From: Palleronia rufa
GTDB taxonomy: Bacteria; Pseudomonadota; Alphaproteobacteria; Rhodobacterales; Rhodobacteraceae
DNA: 64,000 nucleotides
Reading direction: 5' to 3'
Assembly: GCF_000743715.1 (NCBI RefSeq)
Contig: NZ_JQEY01000007.1
Span: 116,594 to 180,593 of the forward strand
Below the pieces are notes generated by a model. The model saw only the letters and a list, made by a program, of their open reading frames with translations. It did not search any database and had not been told where the DNA came from. Positions 33,213 through 41,535 of this stretch are shown one piece after another. Numbering within the stretch: position 1 is the first letter of the stretch; every line of letters begins with the position of its first letter. The translations under genes were made by a program, and so were the position numbers.

Positions 33213-33217
33213 AGTAG
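32246..33217 (+). CDS. IS481-family transposase
   Basis: The 323-residue DDE recombinase has an N-terminal helix-turn-helix (AERYSISEQTVWKWRKRDG) and an integrase catalytic core. Catalytic residues are visible: Asp140 in HVDVKYLP, Asp201 in LTDNGKEF and Glu250 in GMVERFNGR, followed by RYVRLYNGQLPQ and GRTPIDALKDW. The frame is intact, so the enzyme may still be active. The stop codon lies just past the right inverted repeat, so the last codons are supplied by flanking DNA (tRNA sequence), which is odd but common for small elements. Confidence 0.93.
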   Translation: MLISLHKQATTTPRIRAAMQASDEPAWMVAERYSISEQTVWKWRKRDGVHDHSHTAHRLQTTLTPAQEAVAVALRKALLLPLDDLLSVVREFLNPNVSRSGLDRCLRRHGVSKLRDLTPKAPKPAHKPFRAYEPGYLHVDVKYLPQMPDEQRRRYLFVAIDRATRWVFVRIYPAKTAANARRFLRDLERAAPMKITRVLTDNGKEFTDRLFGLRKRAATGNHEFDRLCADLGIEHRLAPPMRPQTNGMVERFNGRIEDVLQSHRFRSGEDLEQTILRYVRLYNGQLPQSVLKGRTPIDALKDWHRQKPRLFKKRPYNQAGSDK

Positions 33218-33248
33218 GTCCAGGGTTCGAGCCCCTGCGGGCTCACCA
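33213..33248 (+). pseudogene. 3-prime fragment of a tRNA gene, cut by the insertion sequence
   Basis: Directly after the insertion end comes a variable-loop-like AGGTC, a T stem CAGGG (33221-33225), the T loop TTCGAGC, the partner CCCTG, an acceptor strand CGGGCTC (33238-33244), discriminator A and an encoded CCA. The matching 5-prime acceptor strand GAGCCCG with D and anticodon arms is absent upstream of the element, so this is a broken copy. The amino acid identity cannot be told without the anticodon. Confidence 0.8.
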
Positions 33249-33334
33249 ACGACTTTCCCGCGAAAAGTCGCGCGCGCTTCACCCCCTTCGCCGGTTGCGC
33301 GCGTTCGTCCCGCCGCCGACATCGGCGGTCTGTC

Positions 33335-34204
33335 CTAGGCCGGATCGGCCTTGGCCAGCTGCACCGCCAGGATGCCGGCCATGATCACCGCGACACCCAG
33401 AAGATCCAGCGGCCCGACCCGTTCGCCCAGGATCAGGGACGCTATCGCGACGCCCAGGAACGGATTGAGAAAGTGGAAGGTCGCGGCCCGGACCGGTCCG
33501 ATCCGGCGCACCAGGACGAACCAGGTGAAGGTCGCCAGCAGCCCCGGCACCAGCGTGGTGTAGAAGAACGCCGCGACCAGGGTTGCGGACCAGGTGACCC
33601 TCCACGGCTCCAGCAGCGCGCCCGCCACGGCCAGGATCGCCGCGCCCACCAGCATCTGCAGGCCGACGACCATGAGGACGTTGCCCCCCGAAGACGCGCC
33701 GCGCACGCTCAGCGTCGCCGCCGTCAGCGCCAGAACCCCCGCCACGCAGAGGCCCAGGCCCGTCAGGTCGACCCCGCCCGAGATCCGGCTGCCCATGATG
33801 ATCGCGACGCCCAAGAGGCCCGCCATCAGCCCCGCCACGCCCGCGGCCTTCAGCCGCTCACCCATCGCCAGCCAGCCCGCCAGCGCCACCAGCAGCGGCA
33901 TGGTTGAGGCGACGATGGACGCCAGCCCCGCGTCGATCGTCTGCATGGCGACGAAGTTGAGGCCCAGGTAGAGCGCGTTCTGGCACAGGCCGAAGACCAC
34001 CGTCGCCCGCCATTGGCCCCGCGTCAGCCGCCAGGACTGGCCCAGCCACAGCGCGATCGCCACGCCCAGCGTGCCGGACACCGCGAACCGCAGCGCCAGC
34101 GCGGTCAGCGGCGGGGCGTCCGCCACGATGAACTTGGCCGAGGTGAAGGCCGAGGACCACATCACCGCGAACCCCACCCCCAGCAGGATCCCGCGCAGGT
34201 CCAT
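33335..34204 (-). CDS. EamA/DMT-superfamily permease
   Basis: The 289-residue inner-membrane protein has ten predicted helices in two EamA repeats (VMWSSAFTSAKFIVADAPPLTALALRF in the first, FFYTTLVPGLLATFTWFVLVRRIGPVRAATFHFLNPFLGV in the second). It probably exports a small metabolite. Its ATG overlaps the stop of the nicotinamidase gene (TGATG), so the two are coupled, which hints at a nicotinate- or pyridine-related solute. That is only an inference. Confidence 0.86.
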   Translation of the reverse strand: MDLRGILLGVGFAVMWSSAFTSAKFIVADAPPLTALALRFAVSGTLGVAIALWLGQSWRLTRGQWRATVVFGLCQNALYLGLNFVAMQTIDAGLASIVASTMPLLVALAGWLAMGERLKAAGVAGLMAGLLGVAIIMGSRISGGVDLTGLGLCVAGVLALTAATLSVRGASSGGNVLMVVGLQMLVGAAILAVAGALLEPWRVTWSATLVAAFFYTTLVPGLLATFTWFVLVRRIGPVRAATFHFLNPFLGVAIASLILGERVGPLDLLGVAVIMAGILAVQLAKADPA

Positions 34205-34818
34205 CAGGTCAGCGTGACGCCGGCCCCGGCCATGGACTTCAGTGCCGCCGCCCGCGACCCCTGCAGGTCGATGGCCGCGGAAAGGTCGGTCCGCACGGTC
34301 ACGCCGAAGCCCAGCCGCGCGGCGTCCAGGGCCGAGAAATTGACGCAGAAATCCAGCGCCAGACCGACCAGTGTCAGATCGCTGATGCCGCGGGTCCGCA
34401 GGTAGCCCTCCAGACCCGTGGGGGTGGTGTGGTCGTTCTCGAAGAACGCGGAATAGCTGTCGATGGCCGGGTTGTAGCCCTTGCGGATGATGAGGTCGCC
34501 GTCGGTCCTGAGACCGGGCGCGAAACCGGCGCCGTCGGAGCCCTGGATGCAGTGGTCGGGCCAGAGCACCTGCGGGCCGTAGGGCATTTGGGTCGTCTCC
34601 ATGGGCGCCTTGCCGGGATGGGACGAGGCGAAGGAGGAGTGCCCCGCCGGGTGCCAGTCCTGGGTCAGGATCACTGCCGCGAAACCGTCCATGGCGGCGT
34701 TGATCCCCCGCACCAGCGCGTCCCCGCCCGGCACCGCCAGCGCGCCGCCGGGGCAGAAATCCACCTGCATGTCGATGACGAGAAGCGCGTGGCCGGGTGC
34801 GGATTCATCTGCGGGCAT
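34204..34818 (-). CDS. pncA: Nicotinamidase
   Basis: The enzyme deamidates nicotinamide to nicotinate in the NAD salvage pathway. The 204-residue isochorismatase-fold protein has the catalytic Asp in LLVIDMQVDFCPGG, the metal-binding DWHPAGHSSF, WPDHCIQG, the lysine in IIRKGYNP and the nucleophile cysteine in ALDFCVNFSALDA. The start at 34818 follows AAAGGAG. It precedes and overlaps a permease gene on the same strand. Together with nadD, the window holds a new-synthesis step and a salvage step for NAD. Confidence 0.94.
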   Translation of the reverse strand: MPADESAPGHALLVIDMQVDFCPGGALAVPGGDALVRGINAAMDGFAAVILTQDWHPAGHSSFASSHPGKAPMETTQMPYGPQVLWPDHCIQGSDGAGFAPGLRTDGDLIIRKGYNPAIDSYSAFFENDHTTPTGLEGYLRTRGISDLTLVGLALDFCVNFSALDAARLGFGVTVRTDLSAAIDLQGSRAAALKSMAGAGVTLT

Positions 34819-34885
34819 GGGGCGTCTCCTTTGGCCGATGGGTCGCACCGGGCGCGGCGACAGGCAAGCCCCGATCGCGCGCCGC

Positions 34886-37144
34886 TCAGCCCCGCCGCGT
34901 GCGCTTCACCTTCCGGGCCTTGGCCTTCGCCTTCGCACGGGACGCGCCCGGCTTTCGGCGGACCGGCGTCCCCTCGCGCCGGGCACGGCCCTGCGGGACG
35001 GCCTGGCCCTCGACCTCCAGCAGGTCGAGCACCAGACCGCCGGTTGCCGCCACGGCCTCTGCGATGCGCACCGTCACGCGCTGGCCGATGCCGAAGACGC
35101 GGCCGCTGTCGGCGCCCATGATGGTCTGCGCGTCGCGGTCGTGGTGGAAATACTCGCCGCCCAGCGCGCGCATGGGGATCAGCCCGTCGGCACCCGTTCC
35201 GTCGAGTTTCACGAACAGGCCGAACCGCTGCACGCCGGAGATCCGCCCGGCGACCTCGGTCCCGATCCGTTCCGACAGGTAGGCGGCCAGGTAGCGGTCG
35301 GTGGTGTCGCGCTCGGCCACCATCGAGCGGCGTTCGGTGGTGCTGATGCGCTCGGCGGTCTCGGGCAGCGTCTCGATCTCGGCCGCGGTCAGACCGTCCT
35401 CGGCCCAGCCGTGGGCCGAGATCAGCGCGCGGTGGACCACCAGATCGGCGTAGCGGCGGATCGGGGAGGTGAAATGCGCGTAGTTGCGCAGGGAAAGGCC
35501 GAAATGGCCGAAATTCTCCGGCGAATAATAGGCCTGCGTCATCGCCCGGAGGGTCGAGATGTTGATGAGTTCGTCGAAATCGGTTCCCTCGGCCGCAGTC
35601 AGCAGGCGGTTCAGATGCGCGGTCCTCAGGACTTGCCCCTTGGCCAGGGCGAAGCCGGAGGCCGTGGCGACTTCCCTCAGGGCCTCAAGCTTCTCGGGCG
35701 ACGGTTCCTCGTGGACGCGGTAGAGCAGCGGCGTACGGCGCCGGCCCAGCTCCTCTGCCGCGGCGACGTTGGCGGCGACCATGAATTCCTCGATCAGACG
35801 GTGCGCGTCCAGCCGGTCGCGGAACGCGACCGATGTCACGCGGCCATCGGGGCTGAGCTCGATGCGCCGCTCCGACAGGTCGAGGTCCAGCGGTTGTCGC
35901 CGCTCCCGCGCGGCGCGCAGGGCCGCGTAGGCTGCGTAGAGCGGTGCGACCACCGGCTCCGCCAGCGGCGCGATCCGCGCGGACGGCGCGCCGTCGCGGG
36001 CGGCCTGCACCTCTTCGTAGGAAAGCGCCGCGGGGCTGATCATCAGTGCCCGGTGAAAGGCGTGGCCGCGCTTGGCGCCGTCGGCGGCGAACACCATGCG
36101 CACCGCGATGCAGGCGCGTTCCGCCCCTTCGTGGAGCGAGCAGAGATCGCCCGACAGGGCCTCGGGCAGCATCGGTACGACGCGATCGGGGAAGTACGTG
36201 GAATTGCCGCGCAGGCGCGCCTCGCGGTCGAGCGCAGAGCCGGGGCGGACGTAATGGGCGACATCCGCGATGGCGACCCAGACCACATGCCCGCCGGGAT
36301 TGTCGGGGTCGGTATCCGCGGCGGCGTAAACGGCGTCGTCGTGGTCGCGGGCATCGGACGGGTCGATGGTGACCAGCGGCAGGCCGCGCAGATCGGTGCG
36401 GGTGCCCAGCCGCACCGGCGTCGCCGCCGCGGCTTCGGCCAGCACCTCGTCGGGGAAAGCATCGGGGATGCCGTGTTGCCGGATCGCGATGAGCGACACG
36501 GATTTCGGCGCCGACGGATCGCCCAGGCGCTCTACCACGCGGGCGCGGGGCAGGCCGAGGCGGTCCTTCGGCCCGGCGCGCTCTGCCTCGACCAACTCGC
36601 CGTCGCGGGCACCGTGTGTGTCGCCCGCGCGCACCCGCCACTCCTTGTCGGAGCCCTTGTCGACGGGCAGGATGCGCCCGCCTTCGGTCTCGGCGCGGAA
36701 CACGCCCAGCATCCGCTGCGCGGTGCGCCCGATGCGGCGGATCAGCCGCCCCTCGTAGTGATGCGCTTCGCCCTCGACGCGGGAGAGGCGCAACAGCACC
36801 CGGTCGCCGGCGCCCAGGGCCGGATCGCTCGACCGTTCGATCACGAGGATGCGCGGCTCCGGCCCATCCCCCTGCCATTCCAGCGGCCGGGCGTGAAGAT
36901 CGCCGGAGGCGTCCGGTCCCGCGACCTCGCACACCGAGACGGGGGGCAGGGCGCCCGGATCGCGGTAGGTCTTCTTGCGTTTCTCCAGGTGCCCCTCGTC
37001 CTGGAGTTCGCGCAGGATCCGCTTGAGGTCGATCCGCTGGGCGCCCTTCAGCCCGAAGGCCCGGGCGATGTCGCGTTTGGAGGTCTCTGCGGGATGGTCC
37101 GAAATCCAGCGCAGGATTTCGGCCTTGGAGGGAAGGTCGGCCAT
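34886..37144 (-). CDS. rnr: Ribonuclease R (3-prime to 5-prime exoribonuclease)
   Basis: The processive exoribonuclease degrades structured RNA, including rRNA and mRNA fragments. The 752-residue protein begins with a helix-turn-helix (SKRDIARAFGLKGAQRIDLKRIL), then cold-shock domains, the RNB catalytic domain with DPSDARDHDDAVYA (metal-binding aspartates) and FTSPIRRYADLVVHRAL, an S1 domain (GVQRFGLFVKLDGTGADGLIP), and a lysine/arginine-rich tail (RAKAKAKARKVKRTRRG) that is typical of RNase R. The start at 37144 gives MADLPSKAEILRW. Confidence 0.95.
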   Translation of the reverse strand: MADLPSKAEILRWISDHPAETSKRDIARAFGLKGAQRIDLKRILRELQDEGHLEKRKKTYRDPGALPPVSVCEVAGPDASGDLHARPLEWQGDGPEPRILVIERSSDPALGAGDRVLLRLSRVEGEAHHYEGRLIRRIGRTAQRMLGVFRAETEGGRILPVDKGSDKEWRVRAGDTHGARDGELVEAERAGPKDRLGLPRARVVERLGDPSAPKSVSLIAIRQHGIPDAFPDEVLAEAAAATPVRLGTRTDLRGLPLVTIDPSDARDHDDAVYAAADTDPDNPGGHVVWVAIADVAHYVRPGSALDREARLRGNSTYFPDRVVPMLPEALSGDLCSLHEGAERACIAVRMVFAADGAKRGHAFHRALMISPAALSYEEVQAARDGAPSARIAPLAEPVVAPLYAAYAALRAARERRQPLDLDLSERRIELSPDGRVTSVAFRDRLDAHRLIEEFMVAANVAAAEELGRRRTPLLYRVHEEPSPEKLEALREVATASGFALAKGQVLRTAHLNRLLTAAEGTDFDELINISTLRAMTQAYYSPENFGHFGLSLRNYAHFTSPIRRYADLVVHRALISAHGWAEDGLTAAEIETLPETAERISTTERRSMVAERDTTDRYLAAYLSERIGTEVAGRISGVQRFGLFVKLDGTGADGLIPMRALGGEYFHHDRDAQTIMGADSGRVFGIGQRVTVRIAEAVAATGGLVLDLLEVEGQAVPQGRARREGTPVRRKPGASRAKAKAKARKVKRTRRG

Positions 37145-37222
37145 GCCTTGCCCTAGCACGCGCCGTGGCCGGGCGACAGGGCCGGAGAGTGGACGATCAT
37201 TCGGCGCACAATCGTGCCCGGA

Positions 37223-37645
37223 TCACAGGGAGAGGACCATGTCGCGATGCGGGATCCCCGCATCGTCGTAGATCGGACCGTGCGCGACGAAGCCCAGGCG
37301 GCGGTAGAATTCGAGCGCGGAAAGCTGCGCGCCGAGGCGGACCTCCGCGATACCGGCGGTGTCGCGCAGGATCGCGATGGCCGCCACCATGAGCGCGCGC
37401 CCGACCCCGGTGCCGCGATGGGGCGTCAGGGTGCAGACCCGCCCGACCTTGCCCACGGGCGGGCGCAGCAACAGCCGCGCGGTGCCCACGGCCAGACCGT
37501 CGGCGCGGGCCAGAAGATGCACCGCCTCGCCGTCGAGATCGTCATACTCATCCGCCTCCGCGATGCCCTGCTCGTCGATGAACACGGCCCGGCGCAGGGC
37601 GCGGCAGGCGCCGATGTCCTCGGTTCGCGCGACGATCAGGCTCAT
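37223..37645 (-). CDS. GNAT-family N-acetyltransferase (ElaA-like)
   Basis: The 140-residue acetyltransferase has ALRRAVFIDEQGI near the N-terminus (the FxxEQ segment of ElaA-like enzymes), the acetyl-CoA-binding segment RVCTLTPHRGTGVGRALM and AQLSALEFYRRLGFVAHG. The substrate is unknown. Its start overlaps the dapE stop by ATGA, so it is translated after dapE. Confidence 0.87.
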   Translation of the reverse strand: MSLIVARTEDIGACRALRRAVFIDEQGIAEADEYDDLDGEAVHLLARADGLAVGTARLLLRPPVGKVGRVCTLTPHRGTGVGRALMVAAIAILRDTAGIAEVRLGAQLSALEFYRRLGFVAHGPIYDDAGIPHRDMVLSL

Positions 37646-38781
37646 CCGAAGAAATCCCGGATCACGCGGGAATAAATGGCCGTCAGCTGGCGGATGTGTT
37701 CGACCTCCACCCGCTCGTCCACCTGGTGCATGGTCCGGCCCACCAGCCCCAGCTCGATCACCGGGCAGTGGTCCTTGACGAACCGCGCGTCGGACGTGCC
37801 GCCGCTGGTGGACAGGACGGGGATCAGGCCGGTCTCGGCCTCCACCGCGCGCTGCACGATGTCGGTGAGCCGCTCGGGCGCCGTCACGAAGCTTTCGCCG
37901 GAGATTGCGATATCGAGGTCGAACGCCACACCGGTGGCGCCGCTGACTTCCCGCGCCCGCTCATGCAGCCAGTCCGAAAGCGACAGGCCGCTATGGGCGT
38001 CGTTGAAGCGGATGTTGAGCATCGCCCGGCAGGTGGCGGGGATCACGTTGTTGGCTGTGTTGCCGCAGTCGAATCCGGTGATCTGCACGGTGGTGCGGTC
38101 GAAACGGTCGGTGCCATCGTCAAGGTGCGCCGCGGTCAGCCGGTGCAGCAGATCCACCATCGCATGCAAGGGGTTGCGCGCGTTCTGGGGATAGGCCGCG
38201 TGGCCCTGCCGACCCCGCGCCACGACCCTGAGGGTGAGCGATCCGCGCCGGCCGATCTTGACCATTTCGCCCATCCGCGCGGGGCAGGTGGGTTCCCCGA
38301 CGATGCAGGCGTCCATTCGCTCTCCGGTTCCCGCCATCCAGTCGAGGATCGCCGCCGTCCCGTCGACGCCGGCGCCTTCCTCGTCGCCAGTGATCGCCAG
38401 GACCAGCGAACCGGGGCAGTCCCCGGCGGCCTGAACGGCGGCCGCGACCCAGGCCGCGACGCCCGATTTCATGTCGCACGCGCCGCGCCCGTAAAGCACG
38501 CCGTCGCGGATCGTGCCGCCAAAGGGGTCCTCGGTCCAGCTATCGAGGTCGCCGACCGGGACCACATCCACATGCCCGTTGAACCCCAGCACCGGGCCAT
38601 GGCCGCCGGACCGGGCGTAGAGATTGGCGACGCCGCCCCGGTCAACGCGCGTGCAGGTGAACCCCGCGTCCTCAAGAAGGGCGGCCAGATGCACGATGGG
38701 AGCTTCCGCATCCGGCGTCACTGACGGTAGGCGAATCAAGGCTTGCGTCAATTCCACCGGGTCAATGGCAGCGCCGCTCAT
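37642..38781 (-). CDS. dapE: Succinyl-diaminopimelate desuccinylase
   Basis: The enzyme hydrolyses N-succinyl-LL-diaminopimelate to LL-diaminopimelate for lysine and peptidoglycan. It is a di-zinc M20 peptidase of 379 residues. Metal ligands lie in GFNGHVDVVPVG and GRGACDMKSGVAA, the catalytic Glu is in TGDEEGAG, and further ligands are in TSGGTSDARF and ELGLVGRTMHQVDE. DapD, the preceding succinyl-transfer enzyme, is encoded 0.8 kb further along on the same strand. Confidence 0.95.
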   Translation of the reverse strand: MSGAAIDPVELTQALIRLPSVTPDAEAPIVHLAALLEDAGFTCTRVDRGGVANLYARSGGHGPVLGFNGHVDVVPVGDLDSWTEDPFGGTIRDGVLYGRGACDMKSGVAAWVAAAVQAAGDCPGSLVLAITGDEEGAGVDGTAAILDWMAGTGERMDACIVGEPTCPARMGEMVKIGRRGSLTLRVVARGRQGHAAYPQNARNPLHAMVDLLHRLTAAHLDDGTDRFDRTTVQITGFDCGNTANNVIPATCRAMLNIRFNDAHSGLSLSDWLHERAREVSGATGVAFDLDIAISGESFVTAPERLTDIVQRAVEAETGLIPVLSTSGGTSDARFVKDHCPVIELGLVGRTMHQVDERVEVEHIRQLTAIYSRVIRDFFG

Positions 38782-38842
38782 GGGGGTTCTCCGACGTATC
38801 GCATGTCCGATCTAATGCGCCGCGGCGGTCCGCACAACGCTG

Positions 38843-39163
38843 TCAGCCGTCCCCGAAGAACGGCGTCGCCTCGGCCACGATCACGGCGTTCTCGGCGCGG
38901 GCACGGTCCATCAGCGCGCGCTCCTCGTCGGCGATCTCGTGTCCTTCGGCCAGGCGGTCCTCCAGCGTGCCGTAGCCGGTCACGTCCAGGGGGGACATGT
39001 CGGCCTGTTTCAGCACCGCCACGGTTTCCCGCACCGCCTCGGCCTCGTCCACGCCGGAGGCAAAGCACAGGAGTGCGGCACCGGTGGCATTCTTCGGCAA
39101 GCCGTCACCGGCGGCGCGGCCGACCTCGATCAACAGGGTGTACACGTGTTGATCTCGGGCCAT
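38843..39163 (-). CDS. Hypothetical protein, 106 residues
   Basis: The short soluble protein starts MARDQHVYTLLIEVGRA after AGGAGA. It contains CFASGVDEAEAVRETVAVLKQADMSPLDVTGYGTLEDRLAEG, a regular alpha/beta pattern (strand, helix, strand, helix), and ends PFFGDG. I recognise no named family. It may be a small ferredoxin-like fold. It lies between dapE and a YeaQ-type membrane protein gene, with good spacing and codon use, so it is taken as a real gene. Confidence 0.75.
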   Translation of the reverse strand: MARDQHVYTLLIEVGRAAGDGLPKNATGAALLCFASGVDEAEAVRETVAVLKQADMSPLDVTGYGTLEDRLAEGHEIADEERALMDRARAENAVIVAEATPFFGDG

Positions 39164-39217
39164 GCCGCGTCTCCTGGAGTCATTCTCACGCGCCATCATG
39201 GGCCGGCGCGGCCGACG

Positions 39218-39245
39218 AAAAAAGCCGGACCCTCAGGCCCGGCTT
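39218..39245 (-). terminator. Rho-independent terminator after the YeaQ/YmgE-type gene
   Basis: Read on the minus strand, a stem AAGCCGG/CCGGCTT with a 10-base loop runs directly into a run of thymines. It lies about 30 bases past the stop of the upstream small membrane-protein gene. Confidence 0.85.
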
Positions 39246-39272
39246 CGCCCCCTGCCGTCCGGCAGGACAGTG

Positions 39273-39518
39273 TCAGGTGCGTCCGCGAACGGCGCGCCAT
39301 GCGAAGATCAGGCCGCAGGCGCCGATGACCGCCACGACCAGGTAGGCCAGCCAGTTCGACGCGGCGTAGCCGAACAGCAGGCTCAGGATGAAGTTCAGCA
39401 CCAGCGCGCCGACGATACCCAGGATGATGTTCGTCAGTAGGCCATGATCGGCCTTCATGATCTTTTCGGCGATCCAGCCGGCAAGTCCGCCGATGATGAT
39501 GGTAAGCAGCCAACCCAT
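39273..39518 (-). CDS. GlsB/YeaQ/YmgE-family stress membrane protein
   Basis: The 81-residue protein has three membrane helices. It begins MGWLLTIIIGGLAGWIAEKIMK and continues GLLTNIILGIVGALVLNFIL, the glycine-zipper pattern of the transglycosylase-associated family. Such proteins are often stress-induced, and their role in the envelope is unclear. It is single-gene with its own terminator. Confidence 0.9.
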   Translation of the reverse strand: MGWLLTIIIGGLAGWIAEKIMKADHGLLTNIILGIVGALVLNFILSLLFGYAASNWLAYLVVAVIGACGLIFAWRAVRGRT

Positions 39519-39607
39519 GTATGAGTCTCCCTATTGGCAATAAATTCCTCGCTCAACCGAGCGTGATCGCAGTTGTTCCGTCGCGCCCGGGAAAAACCCC
39601 GCGCCGG

Positions 39608-40432
39608 TCAGTCCCTCAGCAACTCGTTGATCGCGGTCTTCGCGCGTGTGCGCGCGTCCACCCTCTTGACGATGACCGCGCAGTAGAGGTTGAGGTTGCT
39701 TGTCGTAGGCATGGAGCCCGAGACGACCACCGAATAGGGCGGCACCTCGCCCATGAAGACCTCTCCGGTCTCTCGGTCCACGATCTTGGTGGACTTGCCG
39801 ATATAGACGCCCATCCCCAGGACAGAGCCTTCGCGGACGATGCAGCCCTCGACCACCTCGGACCGCGCGCCGATGAAGCAGTTGTCCTCGATGATCGTGG
39901 GATCGGCCTGGAGCGGTTCCAGCACGCCGCCGATGCCGACGCCGCCCGACAGGTGCACGTTCTTGCCGATCTGCGCGCAGGAGCCGACGGTCGCCCAGGT
40001 GTCCACCATGGTGCCTTCGTCCACATGGGCGCCGAGGTTCACGAAGCACGGCATCAGCACCACACCGGGCGCGATATAGGCCGACTTGCGTACCACGCAG
40101 GTGGGCACCGCGCGGAATCCCGCCTCGCGCCAGCGCTCAGCTCCCCAGCCGGCGAACTTGCTGTCCACCTTGTCCCACCAGCCGCCGCCCTGCGGCCCGC
40201 CCGGCTGCATCTCCATGTCGCGGATGCGAAAGCCCAGAAGCACGGCCTTCTTCGCCCATTGGTTCACCTGCCAACCGCCGTCGCGCTTTTCGGCGACGCG
40301 CAGGGTGCCGCGGTCGAGCGCATCCAGCGTTGCCTCGATGGCTTCGCGGATCTCCCCGCCGGTGGTCGGGGTGATCGTGTCGCGCGCCTCCCAGGCGGCC
40401 TCGATCGCGTGTTCCAGCTGCGTGTCGGACAT
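39608..40432 (-). CDS. dapD: Tetrahydrodipicolinate N-succinyltransferase
   Basis: The enzyme transfers succinyl from succinyl-CoA to tetrahydrodipicolinate in diaminopimelate/lysine synthesis. The 274-residue protein has an N-terminal helical domain and a left-handed beta-helix built from hexapeptide repeats ([54 protein letters not shown]). The start at 40432 follows CAGGAGACCCC. It is divergent from a LOG-family gene, with a compact 88-bp spacer. Confidence 0.95.
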   Translation of the reverse strand: MSDTQLEHAIEAAWEARDTITPTTGGEIREAIEATLDALDRGTLRVAEKRDGGWQVNQWAKKAVLLGFRIRDMEMQPGGPQGGGWWDKVDSKFAGWGAERWREAGFRAVPTCVVRKSAYIAPGVVLMPCFVNLGAHVDEGTMVDTWATVGSCAQIGKNVHLSGGVGIGGVLEPLQADPTIIEDNCFIGARSEVVEGCIVREGSVLGMGVYIGKSTKIVDRETGEVFMGEVPPYSVVVSGSMPTTSNLNLYCAVIVKRVDARTRAKTAINELLRD

Positions 40433-40437
40433 GGGGC

Positions 40438-40515
40438 GTGGGGTCTCCTGGCGGTTGGCTCTGGCCCCGTGGTCATAGGGCGGCTACACCCCGCCTGCAA
40501 TGCAGGAGACCCCAC
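40438..40515. promoter_or_regulatory. Divergent leader pair sharing a 13-bp inverted repeat
   Basis: GTGGGGTCTCCTG (40438-40450) and CAGGAGACCCCAC (40503-40515) are perfect inverted copies. Each includes the ribosome-binding site of one of the two divergent genes (dapD leftwards, LOG rightwards), so both genes have almost the same leader, CAGGAGACCCCAC then five bases then ATG. The 52 bases between must hold both promoters. Confidence 0.6.
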
Positions 40516-40520
40516 CCCCC

Positions 40521-41360
40521 ATGACCGACCGCGCCAATTCGCCGTTCCGGGACGCCCCCACCGACCGCAAGGCCGCGGCCAGGACGCCGGACACCGTGCA
40601 GACCCGTGCGCCCGCCTACCGCCTGGCCTTCGCGGACGATGAGTTCCTGTGCCGGCCGGAGCTGCGCCCGGTACGGTTGCAGCTGGAACTGCTCAAGCCC
40701 GAAATGGCGATGGCCGAGCAGAACATCGGCTCCACGGTCGTCATGTTCGGCGGCGCCCGGATCCGCGAAAGCGCCGCCGACGCGCCCAATGCCGCCATGG
40801 CCGAGCTTGCGGGTTTCTATGCGGAAGCGCGCGAATTCGCCCGGCTGATGACCGAGCGGTCGATGCGGAATGGCGGACAGGAGGATGTCATCGTGACCGG
40901 TGGCGGCCCGGGCGTGATGGAGGCGGGCAATCGCGGTGCCGCCGACGCGGGCGGCCAGTCGATCGGGCTCAGCATCGTGCTGCCGCACGAGCAGGCACCG
41001 AACACCTACGTGACGCCGGAACTGTGCTTCAACTTCCACTACTTCGCGATTCGCAAGATGCATTTCCTGATGCGCGCCCGCGCCATCTGCGTCTTTCCCG
41101 GTGGGTTCGGAACCCTCGACGAGCTGTTCGAGTCCCTGACCCTGATCCAGACCGGCCGGATGGAGCGGGTCCCGGTGCTGCTTTTCGGACGCGCGTTCTG
41201 GGACCGGGTGGTGAACTTCGGCGCCCTCGCAGAGGCCGGCACCATCGCGCGACAGGATCTCGATCTCTTCGCCTTCGTGGAGACCTCGCAGGAGGCGCTC
41301 GACGCCATAGACGGCTGGCCCGGTGCCGGCGAGGCGCGCGACACCATCCCCGGTCGCTGA
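40521..41360 (+). CDS. LOG-family protein (lysine decarboxylase-like / cytokinin riboside phosphohydrolase-like)
   Basis: The 279-residue protein has the Rossmann-like LOG fold. It contains VVMFGGARIRES, VTGGGPGVMEAGNRGA and the diagnostic PGGFGTLDELFE. LOG proteins hydrolyse nucleoside monophosphates to release the base, and the older annotation lysine decarboxylase is probably wrong. The chosen start (40521) has AGGAG 12 bases upstream; an in-frame ATG at 40500 is an alternative. It is divergent from dapD. Confidence 0.88.
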   Translation: MTDRANSPFRDAPTDRKAAARTPDTVQTRAPAYRLAFADDEFLCRPELRPVRLQLELLKPEMAMAEQNIGSTVVMFGGARIRESAADAPNAAMAELAGFYAEAREFARLMTERSMRNGGQEDVIVTGGGPGVMEAGNRGAADAGGQSIGLSIVLPHEQAPNTYVTPELCFNFHYFAIRKMHFLMRARAICVFPGGFGTLDELFESLTLIQTGRMERVPVLLFGRAFWDRVVNFGALAEAGTIARQDLDLFAFVETSQEALDAIDGWPGAGEARDTIPGR

Positions 41361-41467
41361 CGCGATCCCCGCACCCGCCGGTCGCGTGCCGCGGCGCCCC
41401 GGCCTCTCGAACCCCATCGCGCCGCGCATCAGGCTCCGGCGCGCCGTGAACCCGGATGCCGTCCCTT

Positions 41468-41535
41468 CTTCATCTTTCCCCAAGTATCCCGGGGGAGTCG
41501 CCGCAAGGCGACGGGGGCGGCGCCCCCGCCCCCCT
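41468..41535. repeat. Dispersed repeat, copy 1 (TCTTTCCCCAA type, with GC-rich hairpins)
   Basis: CTTCATCTTTCCCCAAGTATCCCGGGG is followed by a GTCGCC/GGCGAC hairpin and a GGGGGCG/CGCCCCC hairpin. The first part recurs at 62119-62164. It lies between the ends of two convergent genes, where it could terminate both transcripts. Repeats of this type are common in Rhodobacteraceae genomes. Confidence 0.7.
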
